A DNA stretch of 64,000 nt from a virus. Positions 56,452 through 63,852 of this stretch are shown here, in pieces. The notes under the pieces are model-generated. The model saw nothing but the letters and a program-made list of their open reading frames with translations, did no database searches and was not told the origin of the DNA. The first letter of the stretch is position 1. Every line of letters begins with the position of its first letter. The stretch lies in IMG/VR virus record IMGVR_UViG_3300036852_000134, positions 1 through 64,000 of that record; one strand, given 5' to 3'. The position numbers and the translations under genes were made by a program.

Positions 56452-57297
56452 ATGTCAGCTGTGACGCCTCATGGCATTCAGGACGATATGGCCAAGCTGC
56501 GAACCTTGTTCGGCGAGAATCTGTTCGACAGATTCTCGCCCGAGGCGTGGCAACTGGCGGAGCACATGCTGGAGCGGTCCGTGGTGTTTGAGTACGGGCC
56601 GGCGACGCCATCGGTTGAGCACACCCAGTTCGGCAGCGACCTTTTCGACAAGCAGCTCTTCCGGCTCCCATTCAAGGCGGTGTTCTACATCGCCAACGCC
56701 ATCCCCAAGAGCGCGATACTCGCCTACGAGGCCGAGGAAGATGACGGCTACAAGCTTTGCATGATCACGTTCGGGCCTGTCGGCATCCAAGGTCACGACA
56801 CGTTCTTGGTGGCGCCGCTTCTGACGGCGCGCATGCGCTGGGATGCGGAGAAGGGTGGCTGGATCGACTGGAAGTCATGCACAGCCGGTCAGAGCCATCA
56901 CTCGCGCAAGACTGGGCGCAAGTGGGAAGAGGAAGACTACGAGGCCGCCATCGACCGCGTGATAAACTTCACGATGGGCGCAACCGCACTGCTGATGTCC
57001 AAAGAAGTGACGACGGATGTCGTGCCCGCACCTGATAGGCTGAACAAGCAGAGAGAGGCGAAGGGCCGGCTACCGATCCGGGAGAGGCGCGTCATCCGCA
57101 TCCGGCCAGAGTACAAGGTGGCACACGCTAGATCGGCGGAGGGCTTTAATAGCCGCTCCTCGCCTCGCATGCATTGGCGGCGAGGTCACTTCCGTCGCGT
57201 TCGAGAGGATTTGGTAATACCGATCGCACCCATGTTGATCAATGCGACGGAAGACGCCAAGCCGCTGGCGAAGAAATACGTGTTCTCGCAACCATAG
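56452..57297 (+). CDS. Hypothetical protein beside attP
   Basis: From the ATG at 56452 (GAGGAA upstream) it has 281 residues. The core is a mixed alpha/beta domain (FKAVFYIANAIPKSAILAYE, DTFLVAPLLTARMRW) followed by a basic C-terminus (RERRVIRIRPEYK, RMHWRRGHFRRVRED). No family recognised. It is preceded by the anti-CBASS candidate, so a defence-related role is conceivable. Confidence 0.65.
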   Translation: MSAVTPHGIQDDMAKLRTLFGENLFDRFSPEAWQLAEHMLERSVVFEYGPATPSVEHTQFGSDLFDKQLFRLPFKAVFYIANAIPKSAILAYEAEEDDGYKLCMITFGPVGIQGHDTFLVAPLLTARMRWDAEKGGWIDWKSCTAGQSHHSRKTGRKWEEEDYEAAIDRVINFTMGATALLMSKEVTTDVVPAPDRLNKQREAKGRLPIRERRVIRIRPEYKVAHARSAEGFNSRSSPRMHWRRGHFRRVREDLVIPIAPMLINATEDAKPLAKKYVFSQP

Positions 57298-57633
57298 TGA
57301 GGCCAACCAACCGACGCACGGATTTACCTCATAAGTACCCGCAGCGTTTCGTCTAGCTAGATAAGCACCAGTATTTACTAGCGTTTCTGAAGCAGGCCAC
57401 AGGTTCCACAATCTAGCGCTCTAACCAGCTGAGCTAAGGCGGCTTACCAATGAAATCAGGGGGTTCCTACCACGACATGGCCCGCAACGTCCATGCCCAG
57501 ATTCGCGCAGACGTATCGAGAACGGCTGCAGAGAGTCACCGCACAAGTTACCGCACCTGGTTCACGGTTTGATCCGAGTTGTATCGTCAGGCGCTCCTGC
57601 CTGACGGGGGATAAGGGAAATTGGAGGAGGAAG
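57298..57633. other. attP: attP region with tRNA-His 5' fragment
   Basis: A 336-bp gene-free stretch. On the minus strand 57443-57405 reads as the first 39 nt of a tRNA: 7-nt acceptor strand, TAGCTC, D-loop with GGTTAGAGC, anticodon stem CTAGA and loop TTGTGGA (anticodon GTG, His). It then departs from tRNA. Direct repeats ACCGCAC (57539 and 57552 region) may be integrase arm sites. This fits integration into a host tRNA-His gene with the crossover at the anticodon loop. Confidence 0.72.
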
Positions 57634-57849
57634 ATGAGCGAGCTGCACCACATGGACGAGCGACGATACATCGTTGAAGAGCCGGTGGGCCGTGTCCGGT
57701 GGGTCGAGCGTGATGGTTACCGCGTCCTGCAGCAACGCTGGGCAGTCAAGGAGTACGACGCCAAGCACAACTGCATCGGCGTGACCGGCGAATGGAAGGA
57801 CGTACCGGTTGAGGCCGACGAAGACTACCACCCTGGGGATCATCCATGA
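57634..57849 (+). CDS. Small early protein
   Basis: From the ATG at 57634 (GGAGGAGGAAG upstream) it has 71 residues, acidic and beta-rich (RRYIVEEPVGRVRWVERDGY). It is ATGA-coupled to the next gene. Function unknown. Confidence 0.65.
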   Translation: MSELHHMDERRYIVEEPVGRVRWVERDGYRVLQQRWAVKEYDAKHNCIGVTGEWKDVPVEADEDYHPGDHP

Positions 57850-58226
57850 CCCCCACATCAGAACCATCTCCACCGGGAGAGACGGAAAACATCGAAGCCG
57901 ATATCACGGAGAGACTCCAGCGTGCGGCTCCGTTCATGCGTGCGACGGGCAACGCGGGAATCGTCGGACAGCACGCGAACACATGCGAGGAAGCGGCGTC
58001 AGTAATTGACGACCTGCGCCGCCAGAAGACCGGCCTAGAGGCTCTCCTAGTCGATGCGCAGGAGGAGATCGCAGCGGCCGAAATGACAATCGCTGACCTC
58101 CAAGTCGCCCGAGAAGAGATGCGCGCCGCGCTACGGCCTTTCGCGAACGAGCACCGATGGGCGAGCATTGCCCCACGGGCGGCTTTCGCCAGAGCGGCCG
58201 AGCTCGTGCCGGAAGAGAACACCTGA
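57846..58226 (+). CDS. Coiled-coil protein
   Basis: A 126-residue protein. Residues about 55-95 are a coiled coil (QKTGLEALLVDAQEEIAAAE), then AALRPFANEHRWAS and AAFARAAELV. The C-terminal pattern AALRPFA...RAAELI also ends the protein at 63007-63267, so the two share a module. Confidence 0.62.
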   Translation: MTPTSEPSPPGETENIEADITERLQRAAPFMRATGNAGIVGQHANTCEEAASVIDDLRRQKTGLEALLVDAQEEIAAAEMTIADLQVAREEMRAALRPFANEHRWASIAPRAAFARAAELVPEENT

Positions 58227-58286
58227 TTTCGCGTCGAGTCTCCTAGTTGCGTACGTGTCTAAACTGAACCAACTCGGAGCATAAAA

Positions 58287-58898
58287 ATGCTACTTAGGGA
58301 CAAGATCGCCGCCGTGATCGCGGTGGCCATTCTCGCCGTCGGCTATTGCCACGATGCCTTCGCCGATGGGCCTACCAAGACCGCCTCCATCCTGCCTGAG
58401 ATCCCCGGCGTAACGGTGAAGGGTGGGTGGACCGGCTGCGGCGTTGGCGTCAGCGGTGCCGGGGTCATTGGTCAAGCTGACTTTGGCGCTCCCGTCAATA
58501 TCTCCTCGGAAGGCCAACTCGTCAGCGTCCTGCTCGCATGCGACGTGCAGGCGGGACAGATGGTGTTCGGCGGAGCCATTGAGCACGGCTGGTTCTTCGG
58601 CGATCTGAACAAGATCGGCCTCGATACCGATCTGACAATCCGGGGGCGGGCCGGGTTCCTTATCGCCCCCAACACGCTCCTGTTCGGTCACGCCGGCTGG
58701 TCTCGCGTCGAGACCACGGGCGCCGGCAGCATCGACGGTTGGAAGTTCGGTCCCGGAATCTCCATCAAGCTTCCGAACTCCTCTGCGTTCCTCGACTTCC
58801 GGTACGACTACGGAGTGTGGGACTCGCCTTTTAGCGGTGTTGATCTGACCTCGCATGCCGCAGTCGTTTCGCTGACGTTTAAGTTCGGCGCGAAGTAA
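58287..58898 (+). CDS. Outer-membrane beta-barrel protein (moron)
   Basis: A 203-residue protein. Residues 1-27 are a signal peptide with AVGYCHDAFADG. The rest alternates polar and hydrophobic residues in strands and ends with F (VVSLTFKFGAK), as in Omp25/OmpA-like barrels of Rhizobiales. It has its own terminator and lies at the edge of the prophage-type genes. Made by the lysogen, it could change phage adsorption or the host surface. Confidence 0.8.
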   Translation: MLLRDKIAAVIAVAILAVGYCHDAFADGPTKTASILPEIPGVTVKGGWTGCGVGVSGAGVIGQADFGAPVNISSEGQLVSVLLACDVQAGQMVFGGAIEHGWFFGDLNKIGLDTDLTIRGRAGFLIAPNTLLFGHAGWSRVETTGAGSIDGWKFGPGISIKLPNSSAFLDFRYDYGVWDSPFSGVDLTSHAAVVSLTFKFGAK

Positions 58899-58934
58899 GC
58901 GCGTTTCGCTCTTTCCCATCGTAGACGCAACAAA

Positions 58935-58962
58935 GGCGCCGCCTCACGACCGAGGCGGCGCC
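58935..58962. terminator. Bidirectional terminator hairpin
   Basis: GGCGCCGCCTC (58935-58945), loop ACGACC, GAGGCGGCGCC (58952-58962). It lies between the plus-strand barrel gene and the minus-strand operon, which converge here. On the minus strand TTTGTTG follows; on the plus strand TATATATA follows. Confidence 0.72.
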
Positions 58963-58994
58963 TATATATAGCAGGATTCCCGGATAACTGCTCC

Positions 58995-59093
58995 TCATCC
59001 CTCGTGGCCGATCATCCGCAGCCACTTGCGCAAATCACGCACCAGCCAGAACAGGTGCCACCGCACCATCAGTCGAGCCCAAATCCGGCGCAT
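58995..59093 (-). CDS. 32-residue Trp/Arg-rich peptide
   Basis: A short frame (MRRIWARLMVRWHLFWLVRD, first 20) with amphipathic, membrane-active character. Last gene of the right minus-strand operon. Short, so only moderate support. Confidence 0.45.
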   Translation of the reverse strand: MRRIWARLMVRWHLFWLVRDLRKWLRMIGHEG

Positions 59094-59104
59094 TGGTCGC
59101 TCCC

Positions 59105-59308
59105 TCACCTATCCAAGTACTTCCGCAACAGCACCGCCTCATGCTCTGGCAGCGGCGAGAAGATGCGCAGCACGTCGGCGCCCCTCATCGCCTTGGACTC
59201 ATCGACCGGGCGGCAGTCGCATGCCTTGCTGCGGTCCTGCACAAACGGGCACTTCACCGCATGGCGGAGACCGTCGATCACGTTGTCGGCCATGGCCTCC
59301 TTATCCAT
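59105..59308 (-). CDS. Small early-type protein
   Basis: A 67-residue protein (or 62 from the ATG at 59293) with CPFVQDRSKACDCR and LPEHEAVLLRKYLD. Cys-rich middle could bind metal. Not recognised. Confidence 0.55.
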   Translation of the reverse strand: MDKEAMADNVIDGLRHAVKCPFVQDRSKACDCRPVDESKAMRGADVLRIFSPLPEHEAVLLRKYLDR

Positions 59309-59519
59309 TCAGCGGATCGTGTCGAACGATGTTACCCGCGTCGTCGTACTGGTCGCCGTGGCTCGATTGCGTGCGCCCGATAGAAGCGTTCAGCGCATTA
59401 CTGATGCTCATGAAGCGCCCGCGAAGATAACCGTCCATGGCTGTCCCGAGCGTGGCCGCAATGTGTGCCGTTTGGTAGACGACACGCTTCAAGCGCTCGA
59501 CCTCTGCCTTGTCGTCCAT
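59301..59519 (-). CDS. Small hypothetical protein
   Basis: A 72-residue helical protein (VERLKRVVYQTAHIAATLG) in the chain of small minus-strand genes. GAGGAGCC precedes the start. Not recognised. Confidence 0.57.
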   Translation of the reverse strand: MDDKAEVERLKRVVYQTAHIAATLGTAMDGYLRGRFMSISNALNASIGRTQSSHGDQYDDAGNIVRHDPLNG

Positions 59520-59525
59520 GGCTCC

Positions 59526-59708
59526 TCACCCAACCTTGCGCTTGTCTGCCCGCGCGAAGAACTCGCGCTCCCACGCATCGAGCGCATCCCGGTACCGCCG
59601 ATCGGCGTCAAGGAATTGGGACTGCGCCCAGGACAGCCGCTCGCGCGCCTCTTCCATCGCTGCCTTCGCCCTCTGCACCCGCTCTGCGGTGTAGGTCGAT
59701 ACGCTCAT
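59526..59708 (-). CDS. Small coiled-coil protein
   Basis: A 60-residue, fully helical protein (AKAAMEEARERLSWAQSQFL). It resembles the protein at 60445-60657 (KAQSDLIHAQRRYNEASRAY) in layout. GGATGAGGAGCC precedes the start. Confidence 0.57.
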   Translation of the reverse strand: MSVSTYTAERVQRAKAAMEEARERLSWAQSQFLDADRRYRDALDAWEREFFARADKRKVG

Positions 59709-59709
59709 T

Positions 59710-59989
59710 GGCTCCTCATCCCTCTTGGTTCAGTAGCGCCCGTGCTCTCTTCAGCGCGTCGGCATGCGAGCCGCAGGAGTACACTACGCCGTCTACAGTG
59801 CTGAGGTCGGCGTACATGCACATCGCACGGAGCACCGCGCGCAGGTCATCAACTTCCTGGCGTGTGGTGTCGAGCGCTTCCTCCATCTTGACGAGGTCGT
59901 GACGCGCGGCTGCGAGGGCGACTTCGGCGTCTACCGCCCGCAATGCAAGGCGGGTGCTTCTCTCTTCCTGGGTCTCGGCCATTGGCTCG
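59710..59989. repeat. Left copy of a 280-bp direct repeat
   Basis: About 280 bp here match 62729-63008 with roughly 8-9 differences, including the ribosome-site linker GGCTCCTCATCCCTCTTGG. The two lie in the same sense 3 kb apart, around the radical SAM gene. Confidence 0.8.
59716..59979 (-). CDS. Small helical protein, copy 1 of a duplicated gene
   Basis: From the ATG at 59979 it has 88 residues: a long helix (ALAAARHDLVKMEEALDTTR) and a C-terminal domain with YSCGSHADALKRARALL. The gene at 62734-63000 encodes the same protein with about four changes. Function unknown. Confidence 0.62.
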   Translation of the reverse strand, partial: AETQEERSTRLALRAVDAEVALAAARHDLVKMEEALDTTRQEVDDLRAVLRAMCMYADLSTVDGVVYSCGSHADALKRARALLNQEG

Positions 59990-60253
59990 CTATCCTTGCT
60001 TGAGATTGCCAATCGTTAGGCCGCTCGCGGCCTTCACCGCTTCGAAGATGTGCGTAGCATCATCGCCTGTCGGCCCATGGTAGCTGTAGGCGCCAGGCAC
60101 GGTGCAAATGTCCCAACCCTTGATCGCTTCCCAGATCGCCTGCCAGACGGGGTCGGCATGCAGGCTCTTGATATACTCGGTGGAATACTCCTTGCGGCCC
60201 ATGGCGCGCTCCGTGCTGGCGACGGCTTCCTGCGGGTTGTCTGTCGGCATCAT
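59990..60253 (-). CDS. Small hypothetical protein
   Basis: An 87-residue protein (86 from the second ATG) with EYIKSLHADPVWQAIWEAIK and YSYHGPTGDDATHIFEAVKA, a compact alpha/beta pattern seen in small phage proteins. Not recognised. Confidence 0.6.
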   Translation of the reverse strand: MMPTDNPQEAVASTERAMGRKEYSTEYIKSLHADPVWQAIWEAIKGWDICTVPGAYSYHGPTGDDATHIFEAVKAASGLTIGNLKQG

Positions 60254-60262
60254 TTGTCTCTC

Positions 60263-60433
60263 CTATTCCTTCCTATCGAGTGCAGAGGCAATCACCGTCC
60301 AGGCGACAGACGCTGCCAGACCGACGAACAGCCCAAAAGCAATGTGCTTGGCCTCAAAGCCAAACCCGCTGAGCAGAGCCACCATCACGGCGCTAGAGCC
60401 AACCCCGAGTGTGAACCCAAGTCGCCATTCCAT
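60263..60433 (-). CDS. Small membrane protein
   Basis: From the ATG at 60433 (GGGAGCGAGCAG upstream) it has 56 residues and two membrane helices (FTLGVGSSAVMVALLSGFGF and GLFVGLAASVAWTVIASAL). Another holin-like candidate, with no lysis gene nearby. Confidence 0.55.
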   Translation of the reverse strand: MEWRLGFTLGVGSSAVMVALLSGFGFEAKHIAFGLFVGLAASVAWTVIASALDRKE

Positions 60434-60444
60434 CTGCTCGCTCC

Positions 60445-60657
60445 CTACGGACACATGTAGCGGTCAAAGAACCCGGCGATACCGGTGCGCGGTGGGTCAA
60501 GATAGCGAGCCGCATAGGCTCGACTTGCCTCGTTGTAACGCCGCTGCGCATGGATCAGGTCGGACTGCGCCTTCGCATAGCGTTCGCTCGCTTGGTCTAA
60601 CTCCTCCTTGGCTTGGCGGAGGTGCTCATCCGAGCCGGTCGCTACGGGCTTGCTCAT
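60445..60657 (-). CDS. Small coiled-coil protein
   Basis: From the ATG at 60657 it has 70 residues, with helix KEELDQASERYAKAQSDLIH and a C-terminus PRTGIAGFFDRYMCP. It is similar in plan to 59526-59708. Confidence 0.57.
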   Translation of the reverse strand: MSKPVATGSDEHLRQAKEELDQASERYAKAQSDLIHAQRRYNEASRAYAARYLDPPRTGIAGFFDRYMCP

Positions 60658-60665
60658 GGTGCTCC

Positions 60666-60929
60666 TCATCTCTTGCCGTTATGACGCACCAGGGCACTGA
60701 TGGCCGGCAACACGTCCGCCATCACCGCATGCGGGTCTCGATGCGAGAGGATCAGCCCAAGCACATCTGGACTGCTAACCCGCAAGCCGCCGTCCTCCCT
60801 GCGCTCGCACACGAGCGTGAACCTCTCCAAAGGCACGGCGCACCCGCACGTCTCCGGGTGCCCATAGCAGCTGTGGGGGTGATACGGGCATAGGCAATCA
60901 GCTGGCATCCCGGCTCTCCTCATCCTCAC
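60666..60929 (-). CDS. Small Cys/His-rich protein
   Basis: An 87-residue protein (80 from ATG 60908). CLCPYHPHSCYGHPETCGC near the start gives many metal ligands; the rest is a beta-alpha domain. GTGA-type overlap with the upstream gene. Not recognised. Confidence 0.58.
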   Translation of the reverse strand: MRMRRAGMPADCLCPYHPHSCYGHPETCGCAVPLERFTLVCERREDGGLRVSSPDVLGLILSHRDPHAVMADVLPAISALVRHNGKR

Positions 60930-61126
60930 AACCCGCCCAGCGCCGCACGGGCGCGCTCAGGTACGGCGTGGTCACAGCCCTCCATGCCCCGACAAATCGG
61001 GCACGGCAGCCATGGATACCCTGGGATCTTCCTCAACATCTCGGCTACGCGCTCTCGCTGGTCGGCATCGATCAATGCGATAATCTCGCGCCGAGATGTC
61101 TCTTTGAGACCGTCGATCAAACCCAT
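60926..61126 (-). CDS. Small helical protein with Cys pair
   Basis: A 66-residue protein with EIIALIDADQRERVAEMLRK and CPICRG. Zinc binding is possible. Not recognised. Confidence 0.57.
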   Translation of the reverse strand: MGLIDGLKETSRREIIALIDADQRERVAEMLRKIPGYPWLPCPICRGMEGCDHAVPERARAALGGL

Positions 61127-61136
61127 CTGCCTCTCC

Positions 61137-61430
61137 CTATCCTATTGGCTCGATACCTGGTTGCTTGGCGCACCACTCACACCACGCAACGTGCATTTCT
61201 AGCGGCACTCGAAACTCAGGCACTCGTATCTCGCCAAGGTGGTCGTGCCCCACAAGGCGACCTGGCAACCGCTCAACGAGCCCGTGGTTGACGAGCCATT
61301 CCAGCGTCGTCTCGTGGCAGGACGGCCGCTGACCCGTCGCGACGGCTTCAAAGGCCCTCACGTGACTGCGCCGCCCGCCAGCCTCTAATACCGGATGCCG
61401 CATATCAGCGCTCCCAGCCATCGGCTCCAA
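61137..61430 (-). CDS. Hypothetical protein upstream of radical SAM gene
   Basis: A 97-residue protein (shorter starts exist). TTLEWLVNHGLVERLPGRLV looks like a winged-helix recognition segment, and CEWCAKQ gives a Cys pair. It follows the radical SAM gene in the operon by 8 nt. Function unknown. Confidence 0.58.
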   Translation of the reverse strand: MEPMAGSADMRHPVLEAGGRRSHVRAFEAVATGQRPSCHETTLEWLVNHGLVERLPGRLVGHDHLGEIRVPEFRVPLEMHVAWCEWCAKQPGIEPIG

Positions 61431-61438
61431 ATCCTTGC

Positions 61439-62425
61439 TCAGGTTTCTGCAAATAGGTCCATCGTCTCGGTGTCCCGCTGCGATGGCCGCGTCGTCTTGA
61501 TGCTCGCGTCGTAGTCCTCAAACCGCACGGCCCGATAGAGCCCGGTCACCACCCAGCGCTGAAACCGCTTCAGGTCTTTGCGCTGGTGATCGTAGACCAT
61601 GGGGTAAGGCCGAATGCCCCGCTCGACCATCCGGTGGAAGCGGTGCCAGATGCGGTCCCAGGTCTCGCGTTTGTCGTAGCCGATCAGCATGTAGGCCATC
61701 AGCTGCCTGCCAGGCACGCCGACAGCCTCCAGGGTATCGACGCCGCGGAAGAACACCTCCTCGTCCTTGAGGTTGTCCCAGGCGGTGTAGAGCCGTCGCC
61801 GGCCGAAGCCGTCATCGCGATACTCGATACTGGCGATCGCCGCGGCGACCTCGGGCGTCATGGCCCGTACGTTGATGCCCTGTGTGAAGGACACCCGGAA
61901 ACCGCCAGCCCTGATCTCGGCCACGCGTTCACGCCACTCCGGCCCGCCGAAGAAGTCGTTGTCGAGCAGGTGCAGGTGCTTCGGCCACGGCACGCCACGC
62001 CAGATGCCGGCGATGGTGTTCTCGTGCCGCGGCTTGCCCTCCTTGGCCGGTACCACGCAGAACTTGCAGGCGAGACGGCACCCACGTTGCGTGAAGCCGA
62101 TGCTGGCGTCGAAATCAGGGTAGAGGCTGTAGTCGAGCGCCTGGCTCTCGCCCACGATCGGATCGACCGTCGCCGAGCTCGCCGTGCCGGTCCCGCCGAT
62201 GATGGCATCGGGAAACTCCAGTCGCATGCGCTCAACGCGAGCCTCGGAGAACTTGAAGATCGCGCTGGCGTAGACGTGCGCGTAGGCCGGCTCGTCGAGA
62301 TGCCGGTACGGCGTGCGCGTGAAGTGGATATCGTCACCCCGCGCACGATGGAAGCCGGCCAAGCGCATCAGCGCGAGGTTCGGCAGCTTTCCATCTAGCT
62401 GGGTGATGCGCACGGCTGGCACCAA
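61439..62425 (-). CDS. Radical SAM enzyme
   Basis: A 328-residue enzyme. The N-terminus (about residues 1-95) resembles a B12-binding-type Rossmann domain. Residues about 110-125 carry the iron-sulfur motif CRLACKFC (CxxxCxxC), then PAKEGKPRHENTIAGIW, LHLLDNDFFGG and FTQGINVRAM of the TIM-barrel core. This matches a widespread phage-borne group of unknown reaction. It lies between two near-identical copies of a small gene. A role in tRNA or protein modification is possible but not shown. Confidence 0.85.
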   Translation of the reverse strand: MVPAVRITQLDGKLPNLALMRLAGFHRARGDDIHFTRTPYRHLDEPAYAHVYASAIFKFSEARVERMRLEFPDAIIGGTGTASSATVDPIVGESQALDYSLYPDFDASIGFTQRGCRLACKFCVVPAKEGKPRHENTIAGIWRGVPWPKHLHLLDNDFFGGPEWRERVAEIRAGGFRVSFTQGINVRAMTPEVAAAIASIEYRDDGFGRRRLYTAWDNLKDEEVFFRGVDTLEAVGVPGRQLMAYMLIGYDKRETWDRIWHRFHRMVERGIRPYPMVYDHQRKDLKRFQRWVVTGLYRAVRFEDYDASIKTTRPSQRDTETMDLFAET

Positions 62426-62438
62426 CGGGCTCCCTTTC

Positions 62439-62726
62439 CTATGCCTTAGCCGCTGCAGTGCAGTCGCCCCTGCACTGGCTCAGCACGCGCACGAGAAGCT
62501 CGTCCTTCTGCGTCTCCAGTTCCCTGACGCGCGCCTCAAGCTTCTCTATCCGCTCGGCGGCCTCATGCTGAATGGGCGGCGCCTCGAACTGACGCCAGCC
62601 AAACTCGGGACGCCCATTCGGCAGGTGCGGGCCACTGGCGTACTTGCCGCGCAGACGGTCCACCAGGCGGTTGCTGACTTGCACGTCTTGCCCGGTGAAG
62701 GGATCGTGTACGGTCCTCGTCTCCAT
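62439..62726 (-). CDS. Small coiled-coil protein
   Basis: A 95-residue protein. VSNRLVDRLRGKYASGPHLP opens it and ERIEKLEARVRELETQKDEL is a coiled coil. GGATGAGGAGCC precedes the start. Not recognised. Confidence 0.6.
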   Translation of the reverse strand: METRTVHDPFTGQDVQVSNRLVDRLRGKYASGPHLPNGRPEFGWRQFEAPPIQHEAAERIEKLEARVRELETQKDELLVRVLSQCRGDCTAAAKA

Positions 62727-62728
62727 CG

Positions 62729-63008
62729 GCTCCTCATCCCTCTTGGTTCAGTAGCGCCCGTGCTCTCTTCAGCACGTCGGCGTGCGCGCCGCAGGAGTAC
62801 ACCACGCCGTCTACAGTGCTGAGGTCGGCGTACATGCACATCGCACGGAGCACCGCGCGCAGGTCATCAACTTCCTGGCGCGTGGTGTCGAGCGCTTCCT
62901 CCATCTTGACGAGGTCGTGACGCGCGGCTGCGAGGGCGGCTTCGGCGTCTACCGCCCGCAATGCAATGCGGGTGCTTCTCTCTTCCTGAGTCTCGGCCAT
63001 TGGCTCCT
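62729..63008. repeat. Right copy of the 280-bp direct repeat
   Basis: Partner of 59710-59989. Recombination between the two would delete 3 kb with the radical SAM gene and six small genes. Confidence 0.8.
62734..63000 (-). CDS. Small helical protein, copy 2 of a duplicated gene
   Basis: An 88-residue protein nearly identical to 59716-59979. Changes include Leu/Ile near residue 12, Val/Ala near 21, and Ser-His/Ala-His near 72. Both copies are intact, so both may be expressed. Confidence 0.65.
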   Translation of the reverse strand: MAETQEERSTRIALRAVDAEAALAAARHDLVKMEEALDTTRQEVDDLRAVLRAMCMYADLSTVDGVVYSCGAHADVLKRARALLNQEG

Positions 63009-63267
63009 ATTCCTTGATCAGTTCGGCGGCGCGGCGAAAGTCCTGCGGCGTGATCTCGCTTGCACAGAGAGAGCCGATGACGTTGGCGGTCACTCCCATG
63101 CCGAGCAAATCGCGGTATGCCTTCGCGAACGGCCGCAGCGCCGCCTCAAGCTCCACGATCCGATCCGCCATCCACACAGCCTTTCGGCCCAACGCCTCAA
63201 CATCTGCCTTCGTCTCAAGTTGGAGCTTTATGACATCCGCTAACTTCTGCTGTATGTCGTCGGGCAT
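63007..63267 (-). CDS. Small helical protein
   Basis: An 86-residue protein. IQQKLADVIKLQLETKADVE then ELEAALRPFAKAYRDLLG and DFRRAAELIKE. The C-terminal module is shared with 57846-58226. Confidence 0.6.
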   Translation of the reverse strand: MPDDIQQKLADVIKLQLETKADVEALGRKAVWMADRIVELEAALRPFAKAYRDLLGMGVTANVIGSLCASEITPQDFRRAAELIKE

Positions 63268-63279
63268 AATCCACCATCC

Positions 63280-63510
63280 TTAGACATCCCAGCCGTGCGA
63301 CCGTGCGCCGGCCATGTGCCATTCCTTGCGGCCTTTCGGGCCGCGTCCCATCCAATCGCAGAGCCGGTTCACGAACTCGACCGAGCCGAGCCGCCGCCCC
63401 TTCTCTAGGTCGCAGAGATACTGCGGCGTGAAGCCGAGCGCCTTGGCGAAGTCCGTTTGGGACATCTCCATCTCGGTGCGCACAGCAATCAGCATCTCGA
63501 CGAAGGTCAC
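63280..63510 (-). CDS. XRE-family HTH regulator
   Basis: A 76-residue protein: RTEMEMSQTDFAKALGFTPQ then YLCDLEKGRRLGSVEFVNRL is a standard Cro/CI-type helix-turn-helix. It probably binds its own operator and controls the right-hand operon. GAGCGGT precedes the start. Confidence 0.82.
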   Translation of the reverse strand: MTFVEMLIAVRTEMEMSQTDFAKALGFTPQYLCDLEKGRRLGSVEFVNRLCDWMGRGPKGRKEWHMAGARSHGWDV

Positions 63511-63519
63511 GACCGCTCC

Positions 63520-63843
63520 TCATGGTTTCTGAGGCAGTTCGGCAAACCTGCCATCGAAGAACTCCGTTGCGGGCCTGACCCACAAGGTTCCGTCCTGTCC
63601 CTCATAGACGACGGCCGGCGTCATGGTCTCCTCGATCACCGCGCGGTGCCGCAGTTGGTAAAGCCCGTCCGTTTTCCGGTGCTGGTGCGTTGGCTCCCAG
63701 TCGGTGTAGGCGCAGTCGGCGCATTGGATGGCGCGCTTGTCGCCCGTGAACGCCTCTTCGCAGACACGGCATGAGCACCAGTAGGTGCCCGGCGCCCAGT
63801 TCTTGCGCTTCGGCCTGCTGTCCTCTGGCTTGGCCCGCCTCAT
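63520..63843 (-). CDS. Zinc-finger-like protein
   Basis: A 107-residue protein with four Cys in two pairs (CSCRVC and CADC) near residues 22-45, a probable zinc ribbon, then a beta-rich C-terminus (QDGTLWVRPATEFF). Not recognised. Confidence 0.62.
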   Translation of the reverse strand: MRRAKPEDSRPKRKNWAPGTYWCSCRVCEEAFTGDKRAIQCADCAYTDWEPTHQHRKTDGLYQLRHRAVIEETMTPAVVYEGQDGTLWVRPATEFFDGRFAELPQKP

Positions 63844-63852
63844 GGGTGCCTC

